Below are positions 10,561 to 25,185 of a stretch of 64,000 bases of DNA, piece by piece (the stretch's first letter is position 1; each line of letters starts with the position of its first letter). Source of the DNA: Pycnopodia helianthoides (taxonomy: Eukaryota; Echinodermata; Asteroidea; Forcipulatida; Asteriidae); NCBI GenBank assembly GCA_032158295.1, contig CM063246.1, forward strand, positions 8,309,608-8,373,607. The letters run 5' to 3'. The notes under the pieces are model-generated. The model was not told where the DNA came from, did not search any database, and was given only the letters and a program-made list of their open reading frames with translations. The position numbers and the translations under genes are program-made.

Positions 10561-11399
10561 GTTAACTGATCCCCCCTTATGGTACACAAAAAAAGCAGTA
10601 ACATAATATTATTCAGTAAAACTCTTCTCTTCGGATTTCAATTCGCCTACATGTTTGCTTTCGATGTGTTTGTTTTTTCCTTTGCTTGTTTTAACTTTAG
10701 TGTTTACGTATGATACATTTTTTCTACTTCATGTTTTGGAACACAACTTTGGTGTTTATAAATTTTTGGAAAAATTGAACAAAATTTATATTTTGAAACA
10801 CAACTGTGGTGCTTATAAATGAATTGAACACGTTTTATATAACATATTTTGAAACATAACATGGGTGTTTACGTGGGTCAGTGTTTTTTTTAATTAATAT
10901 TTGTCTTTCCTGCTTTATTTTATGGTCAGAAAAATACATTATTTGTTGTTGTCTTTACAGATGAATTGTTGTCTTTAAAGGTGAATTTCGGTTGATGTTC
11001 TTCCATCGAATTTACAGTCTTCTCTCTACAGCTCCAGTTTTTTCCTGTTGCTGATTAATAACCAGAGATGACTATTCTTTATAATTAGCTCTGCCAACCT
11101 TTGAGTAGGACCCTTTATACGAATAGCAATTGTTCCTGTTTTGAGGTAGAGGCAAACGTAGAGAAATACGTCAGCAGATTGAGGGATTTCAGCTATAGCC
11201 TGGTATCAATTGACTTTAAATGTAAACAAGCGAATATACATCTATAGCTATATGCGGAATTTTGATCAATTTCGCCATTTCCGTTGTATAATGAGGATTT
11301 TCAAAACCCACTCAAGTATTGGCTGATGTTGGTGGCCAGACTCTTTTTTTAAGGCTTTCGGTGAAGACGTCACTTTGGAGATCTAAGACTTCTTCGTTG

Positions 11400-11752
11400 T
11401 TTAAAGGCACAGTACACGTTTGATAATGACTCTGAAAATTAATGGCAATAAAAACTTACTTGGTAAGAAGTACAGCAGCCTTGGGTAGTATAATGAATTT
11501 TGAGAAACTTTTAACTTTTATCTATGGAAAACATATCACTCTTTGTTCCCCAAAATTTGAATCTGATAATCCTATGGGGAATATTCTTCATGCGTGGAAA
11601 TATTCGCTCCGGTTTTATGGTGATATCTCAAAAACGCGACCACCCTTTGAAGTGAAATTTTCACAGGTTAGTTTAATTGTATGTACCTATAATTATACAG
11701 GATTAACACAATCAGTATGCTCCAATTGCCAATCGTGTACTGTGCCTTTAAG
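11400..11752. repeat. TIR element, family C (~355 bp), copy 1
   Basis: Ends are TTAAAGGCACAGTACACG and CGTGTACTGTGCCTTTAA, an inverted pair. Internal words AAAACTTACTTGGTAAGAAG and GATATCTCAAAAACGC recur in the copy at 27978-28366. The open frame across it is incidental. Confidence 0.8.
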
Positions 11753-12439
11753 GTACTTAATGGCAAATTTAATTTAGCTCGTTGGAAGGCGCATTTAAGT
11801 CTTACGTGTCATAGCATTTTTTTAAAGATGAATTTGTTGCAAACGACACTTCTTACGGACCGGCAAGAAAGCTAGTAGTGAACACAGACCTCATTTAGCT
11901 CGCTTAAGACGTCCGTATTTAACAACAGCATTGTCCACACTGTGAACTGGTTAATGCATTTATAATTGTTTGTATGTATGAGTATTGAGTTAAGACAAAG
12001 TATTTTCATTAATACTTGTAAGTTACACGATATTTTCACTGGCACGACAAACACTGAAAGTGGTTTGTTTCTTTAAAAACATACTAATAATAATACAACA
12101 CAATAATAATGTAAAATGGGTTCAAAATTTTCTTGTCCAATTAATTGAACGGGAGAAAGAGTTTACAAAATATAACATTATGAGTAAACTATGATTTAAA
12201 TATTTGTTCTTTTCTTTTAATCTTACGTAAACACTTCATCTTATTAATGTCGTTATTACATGATATCGTTGTTGTTACTCTGCCCCCCCCCCCTCCGTGG
12301 GTTTTAGGGTGTTGTTTCTGAGTTTGGGAAAAAACAATAATTCCATTACCAATCCTTTTTTTTTTTTTTTTCTTTGTCTAAAGTATTCCTTTGAATCACA
12401 GTTGAAAATTAGACATAGGTCCATTTAACAAGCTTTAAA

Positions 12440-13685
12440 TAGACGGCTCTAATGTATCGCCCTTGGGTGGGGTCGCGTGTAATTGGATCTAGGGATCTCA
12501 TTATTAAATAACAGTTTCTCGTTGGCGTTATTGGTGCATTGAACAAATCTTAATACTTCTTTTTCAATGACATTGGAACGATCTGTGATTGTATTATTTG
12601 AACAACACTTTCTCGTCGGTGTTATTGATGACACTGGAGCGATCTATAAACGTGTATATTTAAATATTAACACTTTGCGTTGGTGTTATTGATGACATTG
12701 AAACAATCTTAAGACTAACAGTTTCTCGTAGGTGTTATTGATGACATTGGAACGATCTGTAGACTATTTATAACAGTTTCTCGTTAGGTGTTATTGATGA
12801 CATTGAAACAATCTTAAGACTGCTTGGTGTAATCAACAGTTTCTCGTAGGTGTTATTAATGACATTGGAACGATCTGTGTAGACTGTTTATTTAAATAAC
12901 AGTTTCTCGTTAGTTGTTATGACATTGGAGCAATATGTTAACTGCTGGGCTTAAAATGTCAACACTTTCCCGTTGGTGTTATTGATGACATTGAAACAAT
13001 CTTGAGACTGCTTGATGTTAATATCTGTTTCTCGTATAGGTGTTATTAATGACATTGGAACGATCTGTAGACTGTTTATTTAAATAACAGTTTATCGTTA
13101 GGTGTTATGACATTGGAGCAATCTGTTAACTGCTGGGCTTAAAATGTCAACACTTTTGCGTTGGTGTTATTGATGACATTGAAACAATCTTGAGACTGCT
13201 GATGTACATATCAGTTTCTCGTAGGTGTTATTGATGACATTGGAACGATCTGTTGAATGTTTATTTAAAAAACTAGTTTCTCGTCGGTGTTATTGATGGC
13301 ATTGGAATTATGTGTAGACTGTCATGCTGGATTTAAATATTAGCACTTTCTCGTTGGTATTATTGATGACATTGGAACAATCTGTAGACTATACAAAAAA
13401 AAAGACCCCCCAAAAATGTCTCGTTGTTTGATTGAAATGATAGTTTCTCGTTAGTGTAATTGGTGACATTGGAATATCGATAGTGTTTTATTTATATCAC
13501 AGTTTCTCATTGATGTTACCGGTGACATTGGAACAACGTAAACTGCTGGATAACAGTTTTACGTTGGCGTTATTGATGACATTTGAACAATCTGTAAACT
13601 ATTATATTAAAAAATACTTTCTCGTTGTTTTATTGAAATAATAGTTTCCCATTGGTGTTATTGATGACATTAGAAATCTTGACAG
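12440..13685. repeat. Degenerate minisatellite, ~18 units of about 55-90 bp
   Basis: The core GGTGTTATTGATGACATTGG, usually preceded by TTTCTCGTTG and followed by AACAATCTGTAGACTG, recurs about 18 times from about 12515 to 13670. Spacers vary in length and are TTTAAATAACAG-like. Point and length variation between units shows an old array. It has no coding potential. Confidence 0.85.
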
Positions 13686-15842
13686 TGAGTGTTTTATTTA
13701 TAGTTGCATTGCATATCATTATGAGAGGTTTGGGTGCGAATCTGGTCGTGGCACTTTTTCAATTGAGTAAGACATTTAACCTATTCACCGTGCAAACACC
13801 GCCTGTAATCAAATATGTTGGGAACCTAGGTTGCCACGAATATAGATTGCTTTAAGATACCCCAAGGGAACGAAAAAGAAAATAGGTGCAGTGCAGCTGC
13901 ACTACTTGTGACTTTCTTTTGAAATGGATATACAGTTTAGTGATATTAGTTTCTAGGCTTGCAACCGTCTGGTAACATCCCTGAATATCCTTGGGGAGTT
14001 GGGGTTTATAATGAGATTAGGGATTGACAAGCACTGATAAGTGTTTGGAAAATAGTTTACCACCTTGCAGCCCAAAGATGTGTCGAAGATTTGTGAAAAC
14101 ACAGTGAGCTGGCTAAAAAATGTAAATATATAAATTGAGGTTAGTATTTTCTAAGTTGATCCCTAGAACTGATATGATGGAGTTTAGACCTTTAAGAAAG
14201 GAATGCGAAACGTGACATCTAATTTGGTTCAGTTGTGCACTAGTTAGTAGCTGTGCTGCTGCAACCATGCTGCAACTGAGCAGTGCTTCCTGGAGGGTTT
14301 TCAACTTGTTGACAAAACCACGCCCTTCACCGTCCACGTTCGTGTGTACATCCGCAAGACTTGCGAATTGCATTACGCTTGGAATAGCTATAGTGGCATA
14401 ATACATGATACAATCATGATACCAAAATGTTAATCATAATAGTAAATAATAATAACAATGGCGGCATTTTGCTTAAACATTATCCATTTATTACCAATAT
14501 TACTGTCATGGCAAATATTCCCGTCTGAAAAACTGTCACGAGCGAGAACATTATCTGCATGCATTTCAGTTCCTATACAATTTGCCAAATCAAAAAAAGC
14601 ACGTATAGGCCTACATAACATGAAAAAGAAGAAGAAAAAAAAGACCACAAAATAAACTGTCATGTGCTGTTTTCTCTCCCAAACGTGACCACCAAATTCG
14701 ATGACATTTTCACAGGTCAGACAATTTGATTACACTTCCAAAAAGCCAATGACATATTTGATTTATTTAAAGGTATCATCCCATGACCACAGTCTGACGT
14801 TTCCTGTCAGTTCAACGTACTATAATATCAACAGTTTCAACTTTGACCCCTGCAGCCCAGTACTTGTTGCTGCATATTTAATAATGAGCACCTGACAGAA
14901 GATCATGCACGATTAATTTGCAATCCCACGCGCACCTTTTACTCGGCTTCCATGGCTACAATAATTTCCACAAAAGTGAGGAATTCGTGTTTGTTTGTTT
15001 GTTGTTTTTTTTTGGGGGGGGGGTGGAGCGGGAAACGCGTGTTGTTACGGAGTGGAATTTAGCTCTTTCTGCTTTAAGTCACGTCGCACTGTGTTAAGCA
15101 GTGCACGGACATTAAACTAAATGATTGTATAGTGTTTACTTTGGTTCACAACTTCACTTCACACTTCATCAATCTAACCCGTTATTGGAACCTGTTAGAC
15201 TTTAAATAAACATATACATATTTCGTCGGCTGCACGGTAAGCCCGGATCCAATAATTCTTTTTTTCATATCCAAACAAACATCACCTCCGCAGTCAGCAC
15301 CTTCACACCCTTTCTAACGATTCCCATGTTATGCGATTCGGAAACTTGTCTTGCATTTATTTTGTGTGTGTGGACCTACATGTTTCCTTCGCAGCGCAGC
15401 TTTGTAACTCAAATGCGATTCTGTTGGGGCCAATAAGTGGAAATGCCACTAAATGTTGCACCACTTCGTCGGATTTTGGAAGAAGATTTAATTTCCATCC
15501 TCTAATTTGAAATTAAAGCACCATCATGCAACAACTCTGCACATGTTTTTATCACGTCAGGTGACGCCAAAGCAGTGAAAAAGCAATCTATAGGCTGTGC
15601 AAGTCTCGCGCATTATTCGAAAATCCCGGGACCTATTTTGGTCCCAATTATTATTGAGCTTACGTGCGCGAGAATTTTGTTCCTTCAAATACTTTAGTTT
15701 AAAGTAGTTCATGGCTATACAAAATATACCGTATTGTTGGGAAAAAGAAAAATTTTTACCATGAAATATATAAAAGTAAAAAGGTTTTATTAAATCAACA
15801 TTGAAAACCAGAGAATAAGACCTGACCTCCGTTTTCTAGATG

Positions 15843-16030
15843 TACACTGCAAAAACCGGGGTGTTAAAATTGACACCATGGGTGCTGCTTGTCACATACA
15901 GATAACAAAATAAGAATCAACATTAACATCATGGCGTGTTAAAATAACACTAGTTTCTGCCAAAACAATTACATTGGTGTTACCTCACGGTGTTAATTAT
16001 GATTCTCGCTTGGGTGTCTTGTGACCAGAC
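15843..16030. repeat. Short TIR-like element with GGTGTTA/TAACACC words
   Basis: It starts ACACTGCAAAAACCGGGG and contains repeated GGTGTTAA and TTAACAC(C) words in both orientations over about 185 bp. The layout recalls family D, with GGTGTTA in place of GGGTCA, but the sequence is different. Confidence 0.4.
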
Positions 16031-16599
16031 ATTTTAGATTCACAAGAAATAATCTGTTCACACGCTGAGGGGTTCGCACAAGGTTGACCTTAAAAACGTG
16101 CCGTTCATTTACCTCTATACCCTCTCTGTACTATTCAAGGAGCAGGAAAACATTCTGAGCCCCTCACTTCCTCTCAAAGGCAATCGAAGAACTATCGATC
16201 GAAAAAGTGGATTTGTTCTGCTGTCGGCTCTTCTTCAAATCAACTCTTGGTGGCTACTTCTTCTACTCCCACGAATCTCATTAAGATTATATCAACTTTC
16301 TCATTAAAGCGCTGAGAGGCTGGCCTGCAATAGGCGCTATCCTACATTAAGTTATATTAGTGTTGTCATGGTCTCGTTGAGGAAAACAAGTTATGGTCCG
16401 CTCGAAATATCGAGATTGGGATCCCATCGGTCCACTCCGTACAACAGGGGGTCATTTTATAAGGTCAGATTCCAACATAACTTTCTCGAATTAGGACAAT
16501 AAATCAAGCATAACACATACATCGTATGAGCACAAAGAGCAATAGCGAGACAAATTAGTTCATACCTCATTCAGAGACAGGGTCACTGTATACGGAAAC

Positions 16600-16795
16600 A
16601 CGACAGAGGGACAGAACAAGCCTAACGGAGTGGCAACCAAGGACAGGGGGGGGGGGAATGAGAAGAGGCAGACACAGGAGAAGATGGAGACATGACATTA
16701 GATCTTATGCAGGAACAGTAAATAGACTGCAAGGAGTAGAGATGGGCGTTTTCGCGAGGAAGGGCTACATCATACATTGGGTGAACACAGTTAAA
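16600..16795 (+). pseudogene. RTE-like retrotransposon 3' tail fragment
   Basis: Read forward, the segment gives GNEWQP-like remnants around a G-run, then RGRHRRRWRHDIRSYAG, then a GYIIHWV ending. This is the conserved C-terminal end of RTE-type non-LTR retrotransposon polymerases (usual form RGRPxxRWxDDI...W...AEGYxxQW). No catalytic reverse-transcriptase motif is present, so this is a 5'-truncated dead copy. A G-run of about 11 bases breaks the frame. Confidence 0.7.
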
Positions 16796-19781
16796 ATGAT
16801 GATAATGAGGATGACATGACGCATAATTGTATAAACAACCACTATAATATTAGACAAAATGAATATCAATTTCATTTGATACTGACATGGCTACGTTTTG
16901 CATTTAAATATTAATTATAAACAGCCATACGGTTGAAATAAATAATATATACATTTCTTTAACACAAAGAAGTGTTGATTATAGAGGATACAGGTTATAG
17001 TATTGAACTCAACGCTCAATAAGTACAAAGCTCTATAGTAGCAATCATCCAGAGAAATTCTGTAAGAAAATAGACTAGCATTTGAAGACCCTAGATTGCA
17101 TCAATTGAAGTAACCCCAAGTTTTAAATGAGCAAACACCACCACTGACAAAACAAAGTATATTTTGTTGTCTTCACTCCATGTGATTAAATGCTCACATC
17201 TCTATTATTTTTTAGATAGGTTTCATTTTGTGCAGATCGAAAACTACGATGGAAATAAATTTACGCAACTCTGTCCAAATTTCATGATTGAATAAACCTG
17301 TATTTACTTGTCCGAGGTTTGAGGCATGGCAGCATTTGTTATTGAAGTAGAAAAATCATTTGTACTAAATGGTTTACTCAGCAAATGTTCTCTTTTTGCA
17401 TTATTACACTTAAATTATGTTCCTTTTCCTGTTTATGTTCTGTTTGTCTGTCCATCAGGCATCTTCATCACAAAACCCGGCCTCTAGAGGATGCATCCGT
17501 ACTTCTTTATGTCTCTGTTCTGTATAGAACTAGATTGATGGTTGATTCTTGAATTCATATGTATTAGTATCGTTTATAATTTCTTTTTAAAGAAGTTTGG
17601 AGCAAATTGTGAGTTATGAATTGAATTTTGGATTAAATTGAATTCAGAAACTTTATCATTCCCATCCTCTAGTCTGCAATAGGTGAATCCCAAAAACATC
17701 CTCTGGGTATTTTTTTAAACGGTCACGTTTTTTCATACAGAAAAAAATCAATTTCAGCGAGGATTTTATATTTGTCCATGTTGTACGTGCTTATCTCGAT
17801 TTATCGCTTAATCGAATACATTTTTTTATTTGGAGTAGATCCTTTTCGTACACGCCAGTAATTCTGATGGAAATATTTCCCCAGGGTTCAAAATCGTATC
17901 AGAATCTATTTTAAAGTAATCCTCCAGTTTGCATTCAAAAGAATGTCACAGGAAAGATATTTGGCTTGAGCGCCATCGCAGATGTGTCTTTTGCAAAAAA
18001 CATGTAAATAAAATAGCAAGCGATTTTTCAAATTTTTCGCAGTGGCTACATCTGCTTATTATTCTACCTACATTTTTTTTTTCAAAGGACAAATCTGCCA
18101 AGGCCCTACAGCCAAATGTCTTTCTCGAAACACACTCCGACTGTGTGCCAAATTCCACGCTTGTAATATCATCAAAGGCACAGTCCCATCACCTCGGGCG
18201 TACTGTTTAAGCAAAAATGGACTTGTGTTGAGTTAATTTTTGCAGCTGTAATACATTAGAAATAATGCAGCTTTAATGTGTTATCTACGCTAGAGGTACA
18301 AGCCACGTTTCGGTCGCAGGTAATCAAATAGCTCACACTCTGCGGCTAATTAATTGAGTATTCCTGTATAATAGAAAGAAGAACTGCAATGATAAATGCG
18401 TTCACTCATTTTGAAGGACAGCAATGGGTTTTGAAAGTCAGGCTGAATTACTTCGTGTTCACTGGGTTTAAATAAAGAAGCCATCGCAATCGACCTGTCA
18501 ATGTTCACATTGGGGACATAACGAATAGCGGGCCATGTGTTGTCAAGGTTTTTACGAGATTGTTTCGGCTGCTGCAATCGAGAGGGGAAAAAATCTGCCT
18601 GGACGCCATTTCAGACGGAAATATTCATAATAATTTATGGAGAATCAGCACTGGAATAGACAGCGACATTCCACGGATTGAAACTAATGAAATAAATTAT
18701 GCAACGATTACATATTCTGTATTCCACCTTTAAGTGGTCTGTGTGAACTCCACGGTCAGCCATGGCAATATTCGAGTTGATGTGTTAAAGAGATCCTAAG
18801 AGCGAAACTGAGGTGACAGGTTCAAAGGTTAAAGGTCGGCAGACATAAAGATAACAGGAGTACACGTAAAGGAATGTATCCAATTAGTTGTGTGCGGGGA
18901 TGACGACGTACAAAAATAGCATCAATGTTTTATAATGAGCCTGCATGGGCACATTGTCTTACTGTAATGCAATACTATAGATGTGATTACACAGAGATAC
19001 GTGTTCCACGCAGCGTCATTGAAAAGACCCAAGGTCAGCCTTCTTGGATATGATATAGCCGTGCATTGTGACTGCAATAAGTCGGCTCCGTGTCGATGCA
19101 AAGTTGATTCAAGCGTAATCGATTGAATTACCGTTCACTTAGCGTCCAGCAAATGATATGGTTTCCGATGTCAAATTAAAATTTCCATTGACAATTCGGA
19201 GTGGTGTCACACCCAGTCCAGTGGGTTAAACCGTGGATCAAAGGGAAACCCGTGAGATATAGTCGAATGCAGGTTTCAATTCAATTAAACTTTAAACGGT
19301 TGTTAAGCCCCTCATCAGCGGCTACACAGGAGATGTAGCTCCTGGTTTGTGCTAAATTGCTAGTGTTGATTTTGTACTCTTCGAACGGGAATTGAACCCA
19401 AGTAACAATCGTGTCCGCAGCAAGGTGCAGTGCATTCTAAGTCATCTTGTAGTGTTTTCTCCCCAAATGTATATGAATTAAAAGCTACCCGAGCAGGGTT
19501 CCTCATTCCAGAAAGTAGATGCATGTAACATCAATACTTTGTACTGATGGTTATTTTATCGGACTTTTTAAAATTAAATTAAATTCAATTCAATGTGACA
19601 TATATTTCCATACTCACAAAAACAAAAGACAAAATCATTGGACACAAATATCGTACCAGCACACAGTGTGTTACATGAACAATGATAACGGCATGAAGAA
19701 TATAACAACATAATCTGTGAGGTTTAAGGAGGCTGTTCAATTAAGCTGAGGCTTGTGGGGAACGGCCCTAGACATAAACCA

Positions 19782-19925
19782 CCCCCCCCCCCCCCCCCCA
19801 AAAAAAAAACAATCACACAAAAACCGAAAAACAACAACAAACAAACAACAAAGACAACAACAACAACAAACAACAACAACAAAAACAAACAAACGAACAA
19901 ACACACAAACGAAAACAAACGGACA
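19782..19925. repeat. Poly-C followed by ACAA/CAA simple sequence
   Basis: A C-run of about 18 bases and an A-run are followed by degenerate AACAACAAACAAAC repeats. Open frames on both strands are simple-sequence artefacts. Confidence 0.85.
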
Positions 19926-21727
19926 GCGGAGAATGCCCCAAAAATAACAACAACATTAGGAGCAGCTAGAAGCATTTAAAATAAAAAGCCGAAGGCGAGC
20001 AGTAGATGTTGAGAGAGAAAAGTAAGGTACACAATGAGCGAGTATGACTCTTTTGAACAAGCCTTTTCAAAAGACTGCATTCAACTTCAGGTTCGGGTCC
20101 ATTTATCTTCCACGGTATCAGAATACGAAACGGCAATATCAATCACAAAAGATCAATACAACATGCAAAGTACCTTTTTTTTTAAGACATGTGTTTCGAG
20201 AACTTGATGCACAACAAAATGGGACAGTGCAGAGGGACCCCATTTTGAAGCCAAGCTTGTAGGCAAAGGTCCCTAATGACATGCACATACGTTGAGGCAG
20301 GATGATAAATTCATGTTAAGTGAACCATGGAGGTCCACGGTCGAGTCGTGCCAGCAATGAACAAAATATAATTGCAGGTCTCAATGCACATGCACGTTTA
20401 CATAGAACGAATCAGCAAACACTAAGACAAAAAAATTCAAACACAGACAGTCTTTTGCCGGTCAGCAAATACAGTATCACCCGAAACCGCGGAATCCCAC
20501 GCAGGGGATCATTCTAAAGACATTACATGCGTTGCTATAGGCGATGTACGCATGGAACCCCGCAGGGGACCACCCGACCTCAGCCTGCACTGTAGTATGG
20601 GTCGAAACAGATATGTAAAACACTCATCAACAATCAGATTTCAATTTGTCATCAGTTTAAGACACGTTTAATGATGAACTAACTTCTGGAGACTTTCAAC
20701 CGTTCAACTGTACGTCAGAGAAGACTTTATTTACATCTGTAATATATAACAGGGAACTATATAATTATGTCGATAAATCAGATTATCTGATCTAAGAACG
20801 ATTTACAACTATAGCGGTTTTATCTGCCGTAAAATCTTGTTCAACTGTGTCAGTGAAGAGTAATACCTTTAGGCCTAATTAATTCGCTCGGAGGTCAAAG
20901 TAAAACAAAACATAAGGCCACAAAAAACATGTTTAGCGTCCCCGCCCCGCTTCCTTGTTAAAGGTCATCCCCCTTTTTTTCTTTTTTTAAGGATACATTT
21001 AAACGATCTCTGATGAAAAATTTTTTTTTTTTAATAATTAAGATCGTAATTTTAGACTTAAGCACACCGACAAAACACACAGAAATAAGCTGGCAACCAT
21101 CTTGAAAAATAGCCCGGCCGGATATTTTGAAAAAATGTGTCGGTGGCAATTAAAAAAAAAAAAAAAAAAAAGGGCATTACTCCTTCCTTTTTCCAAAAAG
21201 GCAGAACTCTAAACATGTTTTATTTTTCATGCTGCCAAAATAGTTCCAGGCTACTCTGATAATTTTTGCTACAGCAATCTGAAAATGTTTTCCCAAAATC
21301 TGTTTTGCTTTACTGTAACATTCTACCCGTAATGCTTGCTTGTTTGTGTGTTTGTTTGTTTGTTGTTGTAGTTGTTTTATTTGTTGTGTACTGTTTTGTT
21401 TATCCCACAATATGCATAAGTTAGGAATATAATATATTGCGGGTGTTTTCTTTCGTGGCATTAGTGTAGCCTCGATACAGAGTAGACTCGATCCGTGTTC
21501 TATAATCACCGGTTGACATTTCGACGAACTCGCTGTCAGTCTTTGAACACACTGCAGGAGGGTCACGGTAAAGATTAAGGAATGGATCTACACGACTTTG
21601 AGCCTCCATTACATTTCTCATAGTTTTTTTTTTGTGAAACCGCTGGCCGACGCTGAACCCCGCATCATCACGCAGCATTAACACACGCCAAACAAACATA
21701 AATTTGAAACAATTTTCTTGAAAGAAT

Positions 21728-21850
21728 TAATTGACCTGAGAAGAACCAGAGATGAGACATTTTAGAGGTTCTCTTGAGAAGACGAACTGAGTGGACGGCT
21801 CGAAACGTCGATACCTTTTTAACCTCTGGTTCCTCTCAGAACCAGAACGT
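21728..21850. repeat. Inverted-repeat element with GGCTCGAAACGTCG motif
   Basis: GAGAAGAACCAGAGATGAG near 21738 and AACCTCTGGTTCCTCTCAG near 21820 form an imperfect inverted pair. Between them lies GACGAACTGAGTGGACGGCTCGAAACGTCG, written here as GACGAACTGAG then GGCTCGAAACGTCG. The stem GAG/CTC before CGAAAC parallels the motif at 9060. Confidence 0.45.
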
Positions 21851-23194
21851 CTAAGAAAAAGAGATTATTAATTATTTGGGTTCTACATGCTTGTCTCCCG
21901 TGCAGTAATTTACTCATCACTTCCTACACCATGCAAAGTTTCAATTCTTACTTGTATCCACAAAGTGTATTCAACATCAAAACTAAACGGTAATCAACCC
22001 GGCATTACAATTCTACGACTGTCATACCAGTTGCAGAACATTTTCCCACCATTACGAACAATACTTTATCTTGATTCAAAGACAGTAAGCATACCAGTAG
22101 CAGCAGTTGTGGCAAACATTGACAATGCTCTTCCCTTAATCTTGATTCAAAAAAGAAATGTAATAACACAATTCCTACGTAAAGAGGCAGTTTCTCAACA
22201 TGTTCAATGATGCACCGCGCTGATCCAAGGACAGTAAACATGCTACTAGGGCTAAAGGGACACTTTTTCAAATACTTACAAATGCTGTACCTTATTTTGA
22301 ATTCATCAACATTCTTATGGACAAATATCTTTCAACTGATTGATACAGTAAAGCTGTTATTCTTAATCCCATACCTTAAAATAAATGTCAGATTTACATA
22401 TTTAACTTATTTTTTTGTTTACTATCTATCCAAGATCCCTTCAAAATTGAACAGATGCGTAAACAATTCCAAGCTGTACGGTTCCGCTACATCAGACCTA
22501 GAGCCATTACACTGTGAATACATTTGCATTAATGGCTGCGCTGTAGGGGGTCGGTGTAAATATCAATCGAATCACCCAGTCTAAAAAATGTAATGAATTT
22601 ATTCACCTGTCTAGAATAGCTAATATAGACGTCCTCCTTTTGTGAATTGTTAGCCCATAGCTAAAGCCTTAAAAGGAAACAAACATCACTGTCTTTCAAA
22701 GAGAAATTAACTTCCCATCCCAGTCTGGTTTTCAATAAGCACACAACCATTCTGTGGAAAATGGTTAATCAAATTTGGAGGTCAAGTTTTGTGAAACGAG
22801 CGAAAAACAGAAGGGCATATAATGATGAGTCGGGGACATTGTGCACATTCGTGTTGAAATTGTTTAGATAAAGGCAATCAAAAAAAAGCAATGAAATATA
22901 TTTATTTATTAATTGTTTATTATTATTTTATTTTACTTTATTTTATTTTTATTTTTTTGTGGGGGGGGGGGGATTCCAATGCCATTTCACAGGTTAGTAT
23001 ATTTGAAAAGATTTCGGACGAAACTTTAGGAACTTGGCACTTGTGTGAACTTAATGAACAGTGAGCTTCCAGATTGAAACTAATCAAGTCTTATTTCGAT
23101 ATTTCCAAAACCTGTATATTTTAAGTTGTACACTGCTTTTAGGGAAGAGTTTCTTGCATGCCTTCTAGTTTCAGTAAACACAATCTTAATAGAC

Positions 23195-23540
23195 GGTCAA
23201 GGAGAAAGTCGGTAAATGTCAAAAATCAGTATCCGCACACTGTGTGACCCAACATAAACTGTACATAAACTATAACAAACATGGGAAAGTTTACACTCAA
23301 TCGGGCACCAGAGTCACGAGAAAAAGTGGATAATACTTTACATTTTTTAAATCATATTTTTCAAAGATTGTGTTTTTTGGTCTCGCGAGATCAAAACTAC
23401 TTGGTATCTTAAAAACGTCAGCATTTCAGGCAAAAATATTTCATGGGGAGTTAGCCACCATAACCATCTCTATACCATGTAAGTTATGTGCAAATCAGTA
23501 TTCTGTGAACATTCATATACATTCAATCTTATCAAAATTG
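23195..23540. repeat. Degraded family C-like element
   Basis: It shares GTGTGACCCAACATA, GGTAAATGTCAAA and GTCACGAGAAAAAGTGG with other short TIR elements of this window. Ends near CGGTAAATGTC and TCTTATCAAAATTG are only weakly inverted. A partial relative lies around 42560-42610. Confidence 0.45.
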
Positions 23541-24790
23541 AATGTTGTGCGCAATGTTAACAATTTTTCTACGAAAACCGCATCTAATTCGTTGGTCACG
23601 CTTTCGATAAGAAACAAAATATTATGTACGGTGTTCTGTGCACGTTCGTGTACATGCTTATTTTAATTTAACATTTCGCAATAAGAACCGAGTATCGAGG
23701 ACAACATTAATGCATTGCAGACGGAAACAATTTTCTGTCAGGTCATGGGACTTGCACGAAGACTAGCGTTTGGAGAACTTTGGAATAAAGACATTTTAGA
23801 TGGTATTGGTAATTTGTGTGCTGTCTTATCAGCAAATCAGGGAATAAAAAAGATCGACATTTTTGTTTATGTACCTTTTTGAGGTATGGTCAATCTATCT
23901 GTGTGGTGATGGAATTTGTCATGTGCCAATCATTCAGTTTCATTAAGTTTTTAATTGGCAGTTTTGGTGTTGTTTTCCACTGTTAGTATTTTGTTCCTGT
24001 TTTAAACTATTTTATATTGGTTTAGTAATATTAAAAGTCGTCTTGTTTACTTTTCGCTTTCCCCAGTGCTAAGGGGTTGCTGTTTCGTATAGGTGCTCAG
24101 TCTGTAAATGGCACATTATAATAACTGAACATCGACCACGTATTTTTTGCGATCAATACGGATTCTGTACTATGCCTGAGAATAACCAAGAACCAGACAA
24201 AAAGGTATACGAGGTATACCGGCAACTTGCGGACAATTGAAAACCATGGTGATTAGATTTCTCCGTAACCAGAGCTGTGTTCACTACCCTAAATAATCTC
24301 CAGTTTCATGTACGTGTGCATATGCTATAATGGCATGGAACACCATAGCGTACAGCGTGCACCAAGGCTCCGTTGTGCAACCACCACCCTCTTCAGAATT
24401 CATTATTGTTGTATCAATTCCTGTTTGGTACTGTTAACAGTGAATTTTTACTATATATCTTCAGCATTTATAAATACTATGATGATCGATGTTTCTGTAC
24501 CTGTTTCTCATCCAAATATAATGTGGAGACTTCTCACCATTTGATGAGTCTAGTTATAAAGATGAAAATAAACTATTGTTTTGTATCCCAAAGAGGCCTT
24601 TCTGTGAACGGTACACAGACATAAAGACAATTTGCAGAAAAAGAAAAACATTCTTTACTGTACGTTATACTGTTGTGCACTAGTGCAGTACTTCCTTGTT
24701 AAATTCAACAATGTAATAATAATTCAATAGTAGCCATGCTGTAAAGAATACATGCCTTTTCTGACGTGCAATTTGAGAGGAAATGCAGGT

Positions 24791-25185
24791 TTAAAGGAAC
24801 ATTACAGAATTGGTAAGAAAAAAACTTGTAAAATATACCTTTTGATCACCGATTTACATAAAACTTACACGGTCTAATGATGATGATAGTAGAAAACATC
24901 CCTTGAAATATTTCTGTCTGAAATGCCATATTTGATGAGAAATGAATAAACTAATTTTCCGATTAGAGTTTATCGCTCAGTGAGCGTTTTATTCATTTGT
25001 TGAATCTATATGATTTCATGCAAATGTGTAATCGGTTTTTCACTATTTTCTCGTGACCCAGATGGCCGATCGATCTCAAACTTCTACAGGTTTGTCAGTT
25101 TATGTATATGGTGGATTACATAAAGTGCTTACACTGCCAGCAACTGTTTTGTTAGCAAAAAAACAATTCTGTAATGTTCCTTTAA
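24791..25185. repeat. TIR element, family A, copy 2
   Basis: It runs from TTTAAAGGAACATTACAG to GTAATGTTCCTTTAAA with an intact interior (CGCTCAGTGAGCG palindrome, GATCGATCTCAAACTTC). It is inverted relative to the 2365 copy. Confidence 0.85.
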
